This document shows, piece by piece, positions 20,181 to 30,569 of a stretch of 64,000 nucleotides of DNA. The notes beneath the pieces are model-generated. The model made no database searches, had not been told where the DNA came from, and saw only the letters and a program-made list of their open reading frames with translations. Each line of letters opens with the position of its first letter. Position 1 is the first letter of the stretch. Position numbers and translations under genes: made by a program. This stretch comes from Bettongia penicillata ogilbyi (lineage: Eukaryota; Chordata; Mammalia; Diprotodontia; Potoroidae), in contig JAJHZJ010000751.1 in assembly GCA_023548195.1 (NCBI GenBank), positions 1,554,501 through 1,618,500 of the forward strand. Direction: 5' to 3'.

Positions 20181-20720
20181 TTTGATTTAAATAAAAAATA
20201 CATAGAAAATAAATACAAAAGCAATTTGAGAGAAAGGAGAGAATGTTCTAACTCCCTCAGAGATCAGGAAATTCCTCATGCAGGAGATAGAAATAGGAAA
20301 CTTCTGGTATCTCATAAAGTTCGTAACGTTTTATTGTGTGTTTTTTTTTTCCTTCTTGCTGTTTAAGTTTGTTTAGATCTTGAAATCCTATAAAATACAT
20401 ATCCTAAATACCACTCACTAGTAATTTCCAAACTCCCGAATTTTTCTTTTAGCATTGGAGACTGTGCCATTTTTTCAAAGCTTCATAGTCATATGGCATC
20501 ACAGGAAGAATGCTGGTGTTCAGAGATGACCTTTGTTTCAGGGAGATGTTTGGGGTCATTAAAAGTACTGCATAATTTCCCTAAGGCCTGTTGTCTTCCT
20601 CCTATTCAATTCTGAGCCAAGTTCATTGTCCATCTGTGGAGCTATCCATGACAAACACCCCCATGAACAAGCTCTGTGGGTTATCCGAACAATACCTATT
20701 CTTCACCCATCTCTTAGAAG
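20181..20720. other. Unassigned sequence
   Basis: Nothing recognised except a T-run near 20340-20351. Confidence 0.35.
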
Positions 20721-20721
20721 A

Positions 20722-20875
20722 ATAATCTTGGTTCATATTTCCTTAGCACTTTAAGGTTTACAAAACGCTTTCCCTGCACTGATCCTCTGAGGTAGACAGT
20801 ATAAGTATCACACCCATTTTAGAGATAAAGAAACTGGGGTTTGAATCCCCCAACTGATAGTTAAAGGATGTGTGC
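20722..20875 (-). mobile_element. MIR SINE, antisense, 3' part
   Basis: Plus strand: 'agcactttaaggtttacaaa', 'gatcctctgaggtagacagt', 'cccattttagagataaagaa'. Confidence 0.7.
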
Positions 20876-21095
20876 AGAACATAAACTCAAACTATCAATA
20901 TTCACATAAAAAAATGAAAAATGTTCCTAATCATTAATAATTAAGGAAATACAAATTAAAGCAGCTTTGAGGTTCTACTTCAAACCCACTAGATTTGCAA
21001 AGTTGACAGAAAAGTAAAATAACAAATGTTGGAGGGCCTGAGGGGAACTAAGCACATTAATGCATTGCTGGTAGAGCCCAATCCAGTCCAGTTGT

Positions 21096-21390
21096 GTCAA
21101 GACAATAAGTCCAGTGCTTATTACATGTTGGGCACAATAGGCACTGAGGAAAGGAAAGGAAAGGAAAGGAAGGGAAGGGAAAGGGAAGGGAAGGGAAGGG
21201 AAGGGAAGGGAAGGGAAGGGAAGGGAAGGGAAGGGAAGGGAAGGGAAGGGAAGGGAAGGGAAGGGAAGGAAAGGAAAGGAAAGGAAAGGAAGAAAAAGAC
21301 TTCAAGGAGCTCATAATCTAATGGGAGAAACATGTTAACAATTTTGTGTGAACAAGGTATATAAATAGGAAGTAATTTCAAAGGAAAGGC
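21096..21390 (+). mobile_element. Unassigned ancient repeat nested in L1
   Basis: Left part: 'cagtgcttattacatgttgg'. Right part: 'cttcaaggagctcataatct' and 'aatgggagaaacatgttaac', as at 60770-60820. The microsatellite 21147-21298 sits at its middle. Confidence 0.55.
21147..21298. repeat. (GGAAA)n-(GGGAA)n-(GGAAA)n microsatellite
   Basis: About 150 bases of pure purine on the plus strand. Short GGAAA blocks flank a long GGGAA core. Open frames on both strands are low-complexity artefacts. Confidence 0.95.
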
Positions 21391-22021
21391 ATTCAGGAAA
21401 GCAATTTAGAAGTACAACAAAAAATTATTCAAATATACATCCTTTATCTGAGCAAGGCCTTTACCAATCCCGTATCCCCAAAGAGATGAAAGAGAGAAAG
21501 GACTTATAAGGACAAAAATATTTCTAGTAACTCTTTTTATGGTGGCAAAGAACTGAAAATGAAGGAGTACCCCATCAATTATGAAATGTCTGAACAAATT
21601 ATGGGATTTGTGGATGCGATAGAAACTATTGTGTCATTAGAAACAATGAAAAAGATGTTCTCATAGAAACCGGAGGAGACTTAAATGTACCGATGCATAC
21701 TGAAGTGAGCAGAACCTAGAAAATAATTTATACTATAATGATATGATATAAATGAACAACTTTGAAAGACTTAAGAACCCTGATCAATGCGGTTGCTCAG
21801 TCATGATGCCAGAGGACTGGTGAAGAATGTCCCCCACCCCTGACATCTCAAGAGAGGATGCACCAAATATGTAGTATTAGAATTTTAGATTTGGCCAGTA
21901 GAGGAGTTTAACTATATTTATTTGTTACAAGGGCCTTGTTTTTCTTTTTCTCCCACCCTACCCCTCTCCCCCACAAGTGGCAAGGGCAAATATGAGAGAA
22001 AATACATGCTTGTTCGTTGTA

Positions 22022-22286
22022 GAAAGAAAAAGAAAGAAGGAAGGAAGGAAGGAAGGAAGGAAGGAAGGAAGGAAGGAAGGAAGGAAGGAAGGAAGGAAGG
22101 AAGGAGGGAGGGAGGGAGGGAGGGAGGGAGGGAGGGAGGGAGGGAGGGAGGGAGGGAGGGAAGGAAGGAAGGAAGGAAGGAAGGAAGGAAGGAAGGAAGG
22201 AAGGAGGGAGGGAGGGAGGGAGGGAGGGAAGGAAGGAAGGAAGGAAGGAAGGAAGGAAGGAAGGAAGGAAGGAAGAAAAAGGGGGA
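22022..22286. repeat. (GGAA)n/(GGGA)n microsatellite
   Basis: Five alternating blocks: GGAA (22037-22103), GGGA (22104-22160), GGAA (22161-22203), GGGA (22204-22228), GGAA (22229-22275). AGAAA-rich edges lie on both sides. All purine on plus. The 167-codon frames on both strands are pure repeat translations. Confidence 0.95.
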
Positions 22287-22420
22287 AGATGGGTGCTTAA
22301 AAAGATTAGATGATTTGCCCATAGTCACAAAGCTGGGATCCAAACCTAATTTTCCTGACTCGATATCAAGTGCATTTGCGGCTACATTGCTTGATAATGA
22401 TAATGTATGTTTCTTATGCA
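22287..22420 (-). mobile_element. MIR fragment, antisense
   Basis: Plus strand: 'gatgatttgcccatagtcac', 'ctgggatccaaacctaattt', 'cctgactcgatatcaagtgc'. Confidence 0.65.
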
Positions 22421-22436
22421 ATTAAATTTATAAGTA

Positions 22437-22692
22437 AGGAAGGAAACAAGCTTTTATTAAGCACCTATTGTGTGCCAACATTATGTTATGCACTTTACAA
22501 ATATTATCTCATTTGAACCCCCACAACAACTCTGGAAGGTGAGTGTTATCATCCAGTTTTACAGTTAAGGAAACTGAGGCAGACAGTGGTTAAGTTACTT
22601 GCCTAGAGAACAAAACTAGTAAGTGGCTGAGACTAGTTTTTATTTCAGGTCTTCCTAACTCCATTACAAGAACTCTGTTCCCTGCCTCCTTG
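22437..22692 (-). mobile_element. MIR SINE, antisense, near full length
   Basis: Plus strand: 'aagcacctattgtgtgccaa', 'tatctcatttgaacccccac', 'aggaaactgaggcagacagt', 'tttcaggtcttcctaactcc'. Confidence 0.85.
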
Positions 22693-24060
22693 TAGCCATT
22701 ATAATCCTGGATACACAATGTGCTGAATCGATTTCTGTTCTATATGAAGTGTTATAGTCATATATTAATGGTAGTTTAAAAGAAGGTGTCAAGGATGTGA
22801 TGTTCAAGTGAATGGCCAATGCCCCAAGTCATAAATCAACCTTCCCCCCTGACCTTATCCATTTACATCACTTTCTTATAACTTCTTTTTCCTTGTTTCC
22901 CAACCCTTTCCTTCATGGATTTTAGTCATGGATTTTCCTTCCCTTCCCCCCACCCCGGGCACTTTAGTCTAACTGCTAATTTGCAGTCATCTCTGGGTAG
23001 TGCTATTTTCTCTACAGCCCTCCAAGGAGACCCAGCTCACCTCTGCTAATCAGGCTGCACCTGTCAACATGGTAAATCCCCAAATTCCAAAGCATTAGAG
23101 TATTTGTTGATTTCATAGCAGGGTAACCGAATTCCAGTCTGCCACTAGTTACATGGCCTTGATTTGGACCCCTCTATCGTTTCTTAGAAGGAAATAAAAA
23201 GACCTCCCCCATCTTTTATGCATCTGTGTCTGTAGCCTTGTATTTAATTTTTGTCTTATCTGGTTATTTCCTAATACCTAAAACCAAATGGGCTGGTTCT
23301 TAAGCAGCTTCAGATTTGGTTTATGCATTTGGATCCATTAAAGAGCAAAGGAACGACTTTCCTCCTAGATCCTGCTGAAGCTAAATTCATTTTCCATCTG
23401 TCACAAAGCAGGATTATGACACACTCAGAGCTGGGGAGGAGAGGATAGGAACAGCCCCTGGGGGGAGTCAGGCTCCCTAAGTCCAGTGAGAACAATCTTC
23501 TCCTCACCAAGCAATTGCTAGTTCTCCCTGGGCTGTCCTAACTAATTTGTAATAAAGTGAGGGTTTTTAATGGATCTGTATTCCTCAGTGTATGCATTTC
23601 TTTTGCCCTACGTGGACACCCACTCTTCCAGTAACTCTAGTTGATATAGATCATTTTAGATCTATGTTAGAATGTTAGGATCTGGTTGCCCCTTCAAGGA
23701 GTGGCTTACAGAGGCAGTCTTCAGAAGTGAACTTGTTTTTGAAGGTTCTTTGTGAAAGAAACAATCTGTTATCTCTGCATTATCCATGTTGATCAGAGAT
23801 GGAGGAGATGAGGAATTTTTTTTTTTGGACGAAACCTGTAATTTTATCTGCATAGGAAACTGCTTAAAGAAACTCCCCGACCCTTCTGAGATAAACTCTT
23901 TCTTACAATGTAAGGAACCCTTTTACAATCTTAGATAATTGCCTAGAGCACTTGCCCAGTGTCATATGCCCAGTTGTAGCTCAGTCCTTCTGACTCCCCT
24001 GAAGGGCTTGCTCTGTCTCCCAGAATACATGGTTATAAATCAAATACTCCACCTAATTCC
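22693..24060. other. Repeat-poor block, candidate conserved non-coding DNA at 23000-23640
   Basis: No repeat recognised. An E-box CACCTG (23058-23063) and a run of non-repetitive, CpG-poor text lie within 23000-23640. Frames of 63-66 codons on minus have no recognisable product. Confidence 0.3.
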
Positions 24061-24094
24061 TCTGGATTATTATTATGAGCAGTTAATATCATTC

Positions 24095-24265
24095 TACTCT
24101 GTAGTGTAGAATAGTGGAAAGAGCACTGTCCTAGGTAAGAGTCAGATCTAATTCTAGTTTCTGTTTATCTGCCCCTATCTGAAGTCATTCTAATTCACAT
24201 CTACAAATGAGGGAACTGGACTGAATGATTTCTAAGGTTCATCCACATCTCTATGAGGTGAGATG
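24095..24265 (+). mobile_element. MIR/Ther SINE
   Basis: Contains 'gaatagtggaaagagcactg', 'aaatgagggaactggactga' and 'tttctaaggttcatccacat'. Confidence 0.7.
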
Positions 24266-24316
24266 TGGAAATGAAAGTTACCAGAAAGAAAGAATGGAGG
24301 GGGGCAGGGGTGGAAT

Positions 24317-24395
24317 ACATACATACATACATATACCTATATATACACACATATAGATATATATGTATATATGCATATACCTACTATATAAAGAT
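24317..24395. repeat. (CATA)n/(TA)n microsatellite
   Basis: ATACATACATAC followed by TATATA-rich text. Confidence 0.85.
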
Positions 24396-24480
24396 AATAA
24401 ATACAATTTAATATAGTCATTAACTACAAAATATATATAAAGATAATAAATACAGTTTAATATAGTCATTAACTACAAAA
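24385..24480. repeat. 47-bp tandem duplication
   Basis: Units 24385-24431 and 24434-24480 each begin TATATAAAGATAATAAATAC and end TCATTAACTACAAAA. They differ at one base and are separated by two bases (TA). The near identity points to a recent local duplication next to the TA-rich microsatellite. Confidence 0.9.
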
Positions 24481-24489
24481 TAGCTTTAA

Positions 24490-24900
24490 AAGAAGGATAC
24501 TAGCTAGTGTTTGAAGATGTCGATAAAGAAGGTGGTAGGTACTTGAATTTCATCTCTAAGGAAAAGAGGGATTCAATGACCCAATAGTGAAAAAGCATGG
24601 GGAGGAAGCAGAGCGGGGAGGAGACACAAAGAAACAGAAACAGGGATAAAGTGTCACGTGTGAGAAACAGAGAGAAGACCAGTTTGACTGCATCACAGAA
24701 CACCAGAGGGAAAATAATGCATAATGAGGCTTGCAAGAAAGGTTGGAGTCCAGATTGTGAAGGGCTTTAAAAGTTAAACAGGGCAGTTTGTGCTTTTTCC
24801 TAGAGGCAATAGAGAGCTACCGAGTAGATGAAGAGAATCTTCATATTAGGGAAGAGGATTTTTATTAGAGAGAAGGGGCCACAGGAATGTTCTAGTTAAA
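24490..24900 (+). mobile_element. Unassigned ancient repeat, middle and 3' part
   Basis: Contains 'gaagaccagtttgactgcat', 'gaaaggttggagtccagatt', 'gtgaagggctttaaaagtta' and 'cctagaggcaatagagagct'. This is the 3' part of the same family as 9775 and 19845. Confidence 0.5.
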
Positions 24901-26098
24901 ACAGGCTGGCAAATTGTATGACTTTGCCAATGGTGAAGAATAATTTACCTGAGCTTTTCACCTGTCAATTTAACATATCTCTATAGCTATATCTATTTAT
25001 ATATCTACAAAGATATTATCTATAACCTCATGGATAGAAAAACTGTAACATTTTATTTCATAGAATGAAATTAACACATCCAGACTGTCATGACTTGGCT
25101 AATTTTTGCCTCTCCACCAAACAAGTAAAAATATCCTGTCGCTTTTCTAATGTTTTACAAACAATCAGATGGTGAAGTTCACTATGGAAATTGAACTTTA
25201 GAAACAAGTCTCAAAGTCATAATATTTCATAACTATAACCCAAATGGTGGAATTTTTAACCTGTAATGGGTTTCAGGGAACACTTATTCAACCCTTCTAT
25301 ACCTTATAATCCTTCAGGTAGGAAAATTGAAACATGAAATTTAACCAAAATCACCAAAATAGTTGGTGGCCAACATGGCTCAAGAACATGTCTTGGTTAT
25401 TGGGCTGGTATCTTTTCTCATTATTTTCATACTGTCTCTATAAACTGCTTTTTTTTTTTAGAAACGTGGAAAAAGCTAAGTATAACACATCAGGGACTGG
25501 AAATCTCCAGGGTTTAGGCCCTCCTCCTCTAATTGGTGGGCTCTTCGAGGCCATACATCTTCCATGCTTTAGTAAGGTGTATATTTCATACTCAGTTCAA
25601 AAAGAAAACTTCAGGACTTATACAGATGTGTGTCAGCATGTGGATAGGATTTAGATGAGTGCATACTTGCACCTGGAAATCAAATATAAGCATAGGAAAC
25701 CCCTCCTGCTTGCCTACGGCAGTAACCTAAGGGGGGACTAAGAAGAGAACTTCCAAATCAAATACAATCCAGATGTCTCTTCCATCTTCTCCTCTTCCAC
25801 ATACAATCTGCCATTATTTTCTTTTTTCCTTTGGCAATATTTTTAAGTTTTGAAATGGAAAAAAAGTGGGGAACACGGAAAACAGTTCTAATACATTTTT
25901 AGAAGAAAATAAACATACTGCTTACTGAGCAATAAGTAGTTTGGGAGTTTTTTATTATATTTTAAAGAATAGATTAGCTATTTTTGCATCTTCAGTCAAA
26001 GGCATACAAGAAATATACATTTTTTTCAGCCTAAATTACAGATTAGAGAAAGCCATTTTCAAGAAAGCATTATATTTTATTTAGTGTTGATAATGTAT
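24901..26098. other. Unassigned AT-rich sequence
   Basis: No repeat recognised with confidence. A 106-codon plus frame (25334-25654) has no recognisable domain; it includes a T-run and I treat it as chance. Confidence 0.35.
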
Positions 26099-26099
26099 T

Positions 26100-26312
26100 A
26101 AGAGTATTGACTTAAAGATGACTTTTCCCAACCCCTCTTAATTATAATGCTTTCCCCTCTTGATCATTTCCTATTTATCCCACATATATGCTACTTTGTA
26201 TATATTTGTTTGCGTGTTATCTCCCTCATTAGTCGTAAGGCAAGGACTATCTTTTGCTTCTTTTTGTAGCACAGTGCTTGGCACATAGTAGGCATTTGAT
26301 AAATATTTACTG
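26100..26312 (+). mobile_element. L2 3' end
   Basis: Contains 'tttgcgtgttatctccctca', 'gtaaggcaaggactatcttt', 'cagtgcttggcacatagtag' and 'gataaatatttactgat'. Confidence 0.75.
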
Positions 26313-26374
26313 ATTTTTGCTTTCTTTTGTTTTACTGTCTGATCATGGATCATAGGGCGTACTATATAATATTC

Positions 26375-26450
26375 AGTCAAATCAACAAAGATTTATTAAA
26401 CGACCGCTAGGCCAGGTACTATACTAAGGGAGGCTACGTAAATGCAAGCT
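26375..26450 (+). mobile_element. Unassigned ancient repeat, 5' fragment
   Basis: 'caacaaagatttattaaacg' and 'aggccaggtactatactaag'. Confidence 0.45.
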
Positions 26451-26499
26451 TAAGGTCTTGAATTCTTTTTCAAGTTAGCTGAGTATTTTCTTGGTCATT

Positions 26500-26690
26500 G
26501 ACAGACTTGTGCAGTGCAATGGAAAATCTTGGGAGATGGAATAATAGGACTTAGAATGCTAAGTACTGGGTCAGAATACTGGTGGTGTAACTTACTACCT
26601 ATGTTAATTGAAGCAGGTGTTTGAATCTCTCAGAGTCTCAGATTTTTGGGCTGAAAAAGGATGGTATTGAACTAATAAATACAGCTTCCA
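26500..26690 (+). mobile_element. MIR/Ther SINE, decayed
   Basis: 'gtgcagtgcaatggaaaatc', 'tactgggtcagaatactggt', 'gaatctctcagagtctcaga'. Confidence 0.5.
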
Positions 26691-26691
26691 G

Positions 26692-26905
26692 GTATATTGC
26701 ACTTTAAGGTTAATAAAGTATTTTACACATTACCTCATTTGATACTTCCAGCAACCCTATGAGGTAGGTGCCATTAGTACCTCCATTTTACAGATAAAGA
26801 ACTGACAAACAGAGGTGAAATGACGTTTATCTGAGGCAGGATTCAAATTCAGGTCTTCCCCATTCAAAGTCTCACCTTCTATCCACTGCACCACCTTTTA
26901 CTGTC
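26692..26905 (-). mobile_element. MIR SINE, antisense
   Basis: Plus strand: 'gcactttaaggttaataaag', 'aaccctatgaggtaggtgcc', 'gcaggattcaaattcaggtc', 'tctatccactgcaccacc'. Confidence 0.8.
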
Positions 26906-27014
26906 TCAATGAATTCTGGGATGCCTTCTCTCTCTAAATCTATGATTCTTTGTATGTTCATTTCCACATTTTCTTTTTAGTTCAACAAGACTATTTCAAA
27001 GGGTTAAAATGTTA

Positions 27015-27295
27015 TAAAATGTGGTGGCACAGGGAATAGAGGACCTAAACCTGAAGTCAGGAAGACCTCCATTCAAATCCAGCCTCAGACACTTATCAGC
27101 TCTGTGATCCTGGGCAAGTCACTTAATCTCTGGATACCTCAGATGATACAACTATAAATTTGGTGTGATAATAGCAACCAACCTCAAAGGATTATTGCAC
27201 AGAGCAAAGGAGATCTTATTTGTCCGTTACTTTACAAACCTTAAAGTGCCATATAAATGCTAGATATTATTCTTATTATTATTAATAGCACCTGA
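27015..27295 (+). mobile_element. MAR/MIR-like SINE with 'attattatt' end
   Basis: tRNA-like head (gtggcacagggaatagagga), core (gtgatcctgggcaagtcact), and a tail 'gatcttatttg...actttacaaaccttaaag', 'gccatataaatgctagatat' ending in TTATTATTATT. Confidence 0.75.
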
Positions 27296-27955
27296 TTTCT
27301 CATGAAGCTTTAAGTCTTTTGAAAACAACCTAAAACAAATTTTTTAAATAAAAATAATTAAACCTTCCTTTGTGTGTGTGTGGAGAGGGTGGGCAAGATT
27401 TCAAGTTAAACAGAAAAAGAATATACTCCATAAAAAGACAAATGTATTGCTGGTTCAACAAGCAATGGGTTGGCTTTATTTGTCTACAACTGCCCTTTAA
27501 AGCATATGGGGATTAAACAGAAGAAGGGCTACAGATAGCTCTCTGTTACTCATTTTTTTTTTTGGATTATCATTTGGGAGCATTAGATTGGAGTAAGAGT
27601 AGCAGGGTTTGTGATCTAACATACAGAGTCCTTTTTGTCTATTAAACATCTTTATTTATTAGTATTTGGGGCTTATTAACATTGGCACCTTTCCCCCTGA
27701 GATTCTCAAGATGCCATGCCAACAGCTTCAGTACTTAACTCTCCTGACATTTCTGTCAGGTAGGATATAGGTATGGTATTCCATTATTACTTACATTTAC
27801 ATTCTGTCTCTTCTGAGGAATAGAGAACTTTTTGAAGGCATTATAAAAAAAGAAGTTGGAGTTCAAGGGGGTGGGGAAGGAGAGAAGTAAGAGAAGAAAA
27901 TTGAGCAAAAGGAGAAAACACAATGAGAAGATAAAATAGAAGCAGTAAAAATATA
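27296..27955. other. Unassigned sequence
   Basis: Repeat-poor. A small inverted repeat CCTGACA-TTTC-TGTCAGG lies at 27743-27760. No gene evidence. Confidence 0.35.
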
Positions 27956-28080
27956 ATTCCTGAAGAGCTGGTCGCGCAGTATTGGATAGCTGTAGTCAAC
28001 AAAAGTTCTTTTCTAAAGTCTCCTCCCTCCACTCTGTGCTTAAGGTCACTGTTTGTACCCGGAGCTCCTGCAGCCGTGTG

Positions 28081-28206
28081 ATGGATCAGTGCAACATCCC
28101 TTGGGAAGGTTTCCTTCTCTCTTCTGATACTGTCACCACCCTGGTGCAAGCCCGCATCTGCTCACACCTTGATTATTGCCATAGTGTGATGGTGGGCCTG
28201 CCTTGA
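28081..28206 (+). pseudogene. L2 ORF2 (reverse transcriptase) C-terminal remnant
   Basis: The frame ending at 28204-28206 reads TTLVQARICSHLDYCHSVMV, then GLP and a stop. L2-clade reverse transcriptases end in a very similar motif (TLVxAxxxSRLDYCNxLxxGLP). Only about 40 residues remain recognisable and the polymerase domain is absent, so this is a fossil. Confidence 0.75.
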
Positions 28207-28292
28207 GTCTCCCCCACTCCAATCTGTCCACCATTCAGTCACCAAAGGGATTTCCCTAAAGGGCAAGTTGGATCATATTAACCCCCCTCCCC

Positions 28293-28294
<2 letters not shown>

Positions 28295-28349
<55 letters not shown>
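28295..28349. repeat. (CA)n microsatellite, about 27 units
   Basis: Uninterrupted CA dinucleotides within the L2 3' region; likely length-polymorphic. Confidence 0.95.
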
Positions 28350-28352
<3 letters not shown>

Positions 28353-28910
28353 ACATAATAAACTCCAGTGACTCCCTAGCACCATCAAGATCAAATATTA
28401 CATTCTTTGCTGGGCCTTAGAAATCCTTTTTGTCATTCTCCCTCTGTTCCATTTTGCCACCTTAATCTCTACCATGCCTTCTTCCATCCAGTGACATTCG
28501 CCTCCAGGCTATTCCACAAACAACACTCTATCCCTCAGCTCCAGGCATTTCTCTGGCTTTTTCCCAAGCCTGGCATGCTCTCTCTCCTTAGATCTGCCTC
28601 CTGGCTTCACTAACTTCTTTTAAGTCCCATCTAAAATCCCACCTTCTACAGGAAGACTTTTCCAACCCCTCTTCATTCCAGTGCCTCCTGTCTGCTGAGT
28701 ATTTCCACTTTATTCTGTTTTTAAGCTTGTTTATACGTGGTTATTTGCATGTTGTCTCCCCCGCCAGACTATGAGTTCCTCAAGGGTAGGGACTGTCTTT
28801 TACCTTTCTTTATATCCTCCTTGCTTAGTACAATGCCTGGCATATAGTAGGCTCTCAATAAATGCTTATTCACTGACATAGTATGAATTTAATAAATAGT
28901 TGTTGACTGA

Positions 28911-29285
28911 TGGCTTGCTAAAACCAGGAGCTTTTCTGAGATGATGCAAACTCCACCCTTAGCTACTGGCTGGTTCCCAAGAGAAGAGCCAAGTGAAGAA
29001 GTGCGATGAAGGATCTACTGTGTGGCAAGTACAATGCTCGATGCTTTCTCACATGAAGTTGGTCTGTTTTGGGGTCAATTGGATCTCTTACCACCGCATA
29101 ACTTTTCAGGCTACTTTTTATTTTATTTTCCATGGACTTCTTTTGGTAAAATGGGCACTGAAATTAAGCAGGGAAAAGAAAAGTTAATTAAGACAGTTTG
29201 CCCCAACTCACTTCATCGGAATCTTTAAGATAGCTGGGGCAAAAATCATAAAGTACCCCTTGAATAATCAAACCAAAGCTCCAAG
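28911..29285. other. Unassigned sequence
   Basis: No clear repeat. Frames of 64-68 codons (28993-29187, 29022-29228) overlap in different frames and match nothing I recognise. Confidence 0.35.
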
Positions 29286-29289
29286 ACAT

Positions 29290-29855
29290 TGGCTGCTGTT
29301 GGAGAAACTTGTGATGATTAAAAAGGTTCTCCCGAAGACATCATAAAATGGGAAAAGGACCTATATGGACAAAAATATTTACAGCAGCTCTTTTGGTGGT
29401 GGCAAAGAATTGGAAATTGAGGGGATGCCCATCAGTTGGGGAATGACTGAACAAGTTATGGTATATGCATATAATGTAATACTCGTGCTATAAGAAATGA
29501 TAAGCAGGCGGACTTCAGAAAAACTTGGAAAGACTTAGACGAATTGATGCTGAGTGAAGAGAGCAGAACCAGGAGAACTTTGTATGTAGTAACCGTGACA
29601 CTGTACAATGGCTTTGTACTTTGATAGACTTAGCTCTTCTCAGCATGAAAAGATCTCAGGCAACTCCAAAAGACTCATGATGAAAAATGCCATCCACATC
29701 CAGAGAAGAAAGATAGTCTGAATACAGATTGAAGCATACTATTTGCTCTTTTTTTTGTTGTTTTGAATCATTTCTTTTTTCTCATGTTTCCTTCCATCAA
29801 TTTTAATTCTTCTTTACAACATGACTAATGTGAAATTTTTTTTTTTAAATGGGGT
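29290..29855 (+). mobile_element. L1 3' end, sense
   Basis: Typical marsupial L1 terminus: 'gacaaaaatatttacagcag', 'gcccatcagttggggaatga', 'cttggaaagacttagacgaa', 'gaagagagcagaaccaggag', 'acatccagagaagaaagata', 'ttctttacaacatgactaat'. It is 5'-truncated and non-coding. Confidence 0.85.
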
Positions 29856-30340
29856 TCGAGAGTCACAGTTTCTGGGTAACTTAATCATTTTATCATTACT
29901 AAATCTACCAGGTTCTTAATAAAAGGATGGTCATTTGGCCATCTCTCTTAGACCCAAGACAATCATGGTAGTGGGGCTCACAGTTTATATACCCTTTGAA
30001 GCAATGAGGGCCTGCTAGTGACATCATGTCAACCTTGGATAGAGAAATTACCTCTAGATAGCATTGCGCTATCTAGACAAAATGATCTGTCTCCACCTAA
30101 CTTTCAGTAGAACATACCTTGGATTAAAGTTTTGTAAAGTTTGGTCTCATCTCACTAAGATGAGGAGAGTTAATGTAATCTTACCAATGATGTCCTTTAA
30201 GAGAAACTTAAATCAGAACTTTGGAATAAGGGGAGAGCTCTGAATCTCCCTGAGATACTGGTTTTTAAAAATTATTTCCCAGAAACTTCTGCATAGGGAA
30301 TAAGGGACTCAATCAGGAAGCCCACCACCTGGGAGATTCC
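29856..30340. other. Unassigned sequence
   Basis: Nothing recognised. Confidence 0.3.
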
Positions 30341-30344
30341 TATA

Positions 30345-30565
30345 TAACTGACTTAGTAGATAAAGCATCAATCTAGGGGTCAGGAAGATTTGGGATCAAG
30401 GCCTGCCTCCAACAGCTACTGACTCTGTGACCTTGAGCAAGTCCCTATTCCTCTCAAGACCCAAGCAACTTTCTCACACTCCAGTCATAAGGCAGGTATA
30501 GGTTTGTATCTGTAGAGGGGGTTTCTTCCCTGGGACTTCACAGATTCAGTCCCAACAACAAAAAA
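30345..30565 (+). mobile_element. Ther-like SINE with variant tail
   Basis: Head 'ttagtagataaagcatcaat', core 'gactctgtgaccttgagcaa', tail 'gtagagggggtttcttccct', then 'cagtcccaacaac' and an A-run (30561-30568). Same family as 730-950 and 50555-50775. Confidence 0.6.
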
Positions 30566-30569
30566 AAAT

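Larger units (their letters stand above)
20880..21870 (+). mobile_element. L1 3' region, sense, interrupted by another repeat
   Basis: 20890-21095 matches the end of marsupial L1 (aatcattaataattaaggaa, 'gcagctttgaggttctactt', 'aaatgttggagggcctgagg'). The match resumes at about 21395-21790 ('gacaaaaatatttctagtaa', 'ggtggcaaagaactgaaaat', 'gaagtgagcagaacctagaa', 'acaactttgaaagacttaag'). The interval 21096-21390 is a different repeat with a microsatellite. No intact L1 frame. Confidence 0.75.
27960..28910 (+). mobile_element. L2 LINE, end of ORF2 plus 3' region
   Basis: The longest L2 copy here. About 28080-28206 encodes the ORF2 C-terminus. The 3' region follows (cagtgactccctagcaccat; 'catcaagatcaaatattaca'; 'atctaaaatcccaccttcta'; 'tatgagttcctcaagggtag'; 'gtacaatgcctggcatatag') and ends in AATAAATGCTTATTCACTGA. 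A (CA)n tract has grown inside it. No functional protein. Confidence 0.85.

Noticed and set aside
21026..21381. Frames rich in GREGK or LPFPSLPF
   Set aside because: Pure translations of the GGGAA microsatellite.
21918..22425. 167-codon frames on both strands
   Set aside because: Equal-length frames on opposite strands of a GGAA/GGGA array; low-complexity artefact.
28295..28349. Possible CRISPR-like or satellite array
   Set aside because: Simple CA dinucleotide repeat without spacers.
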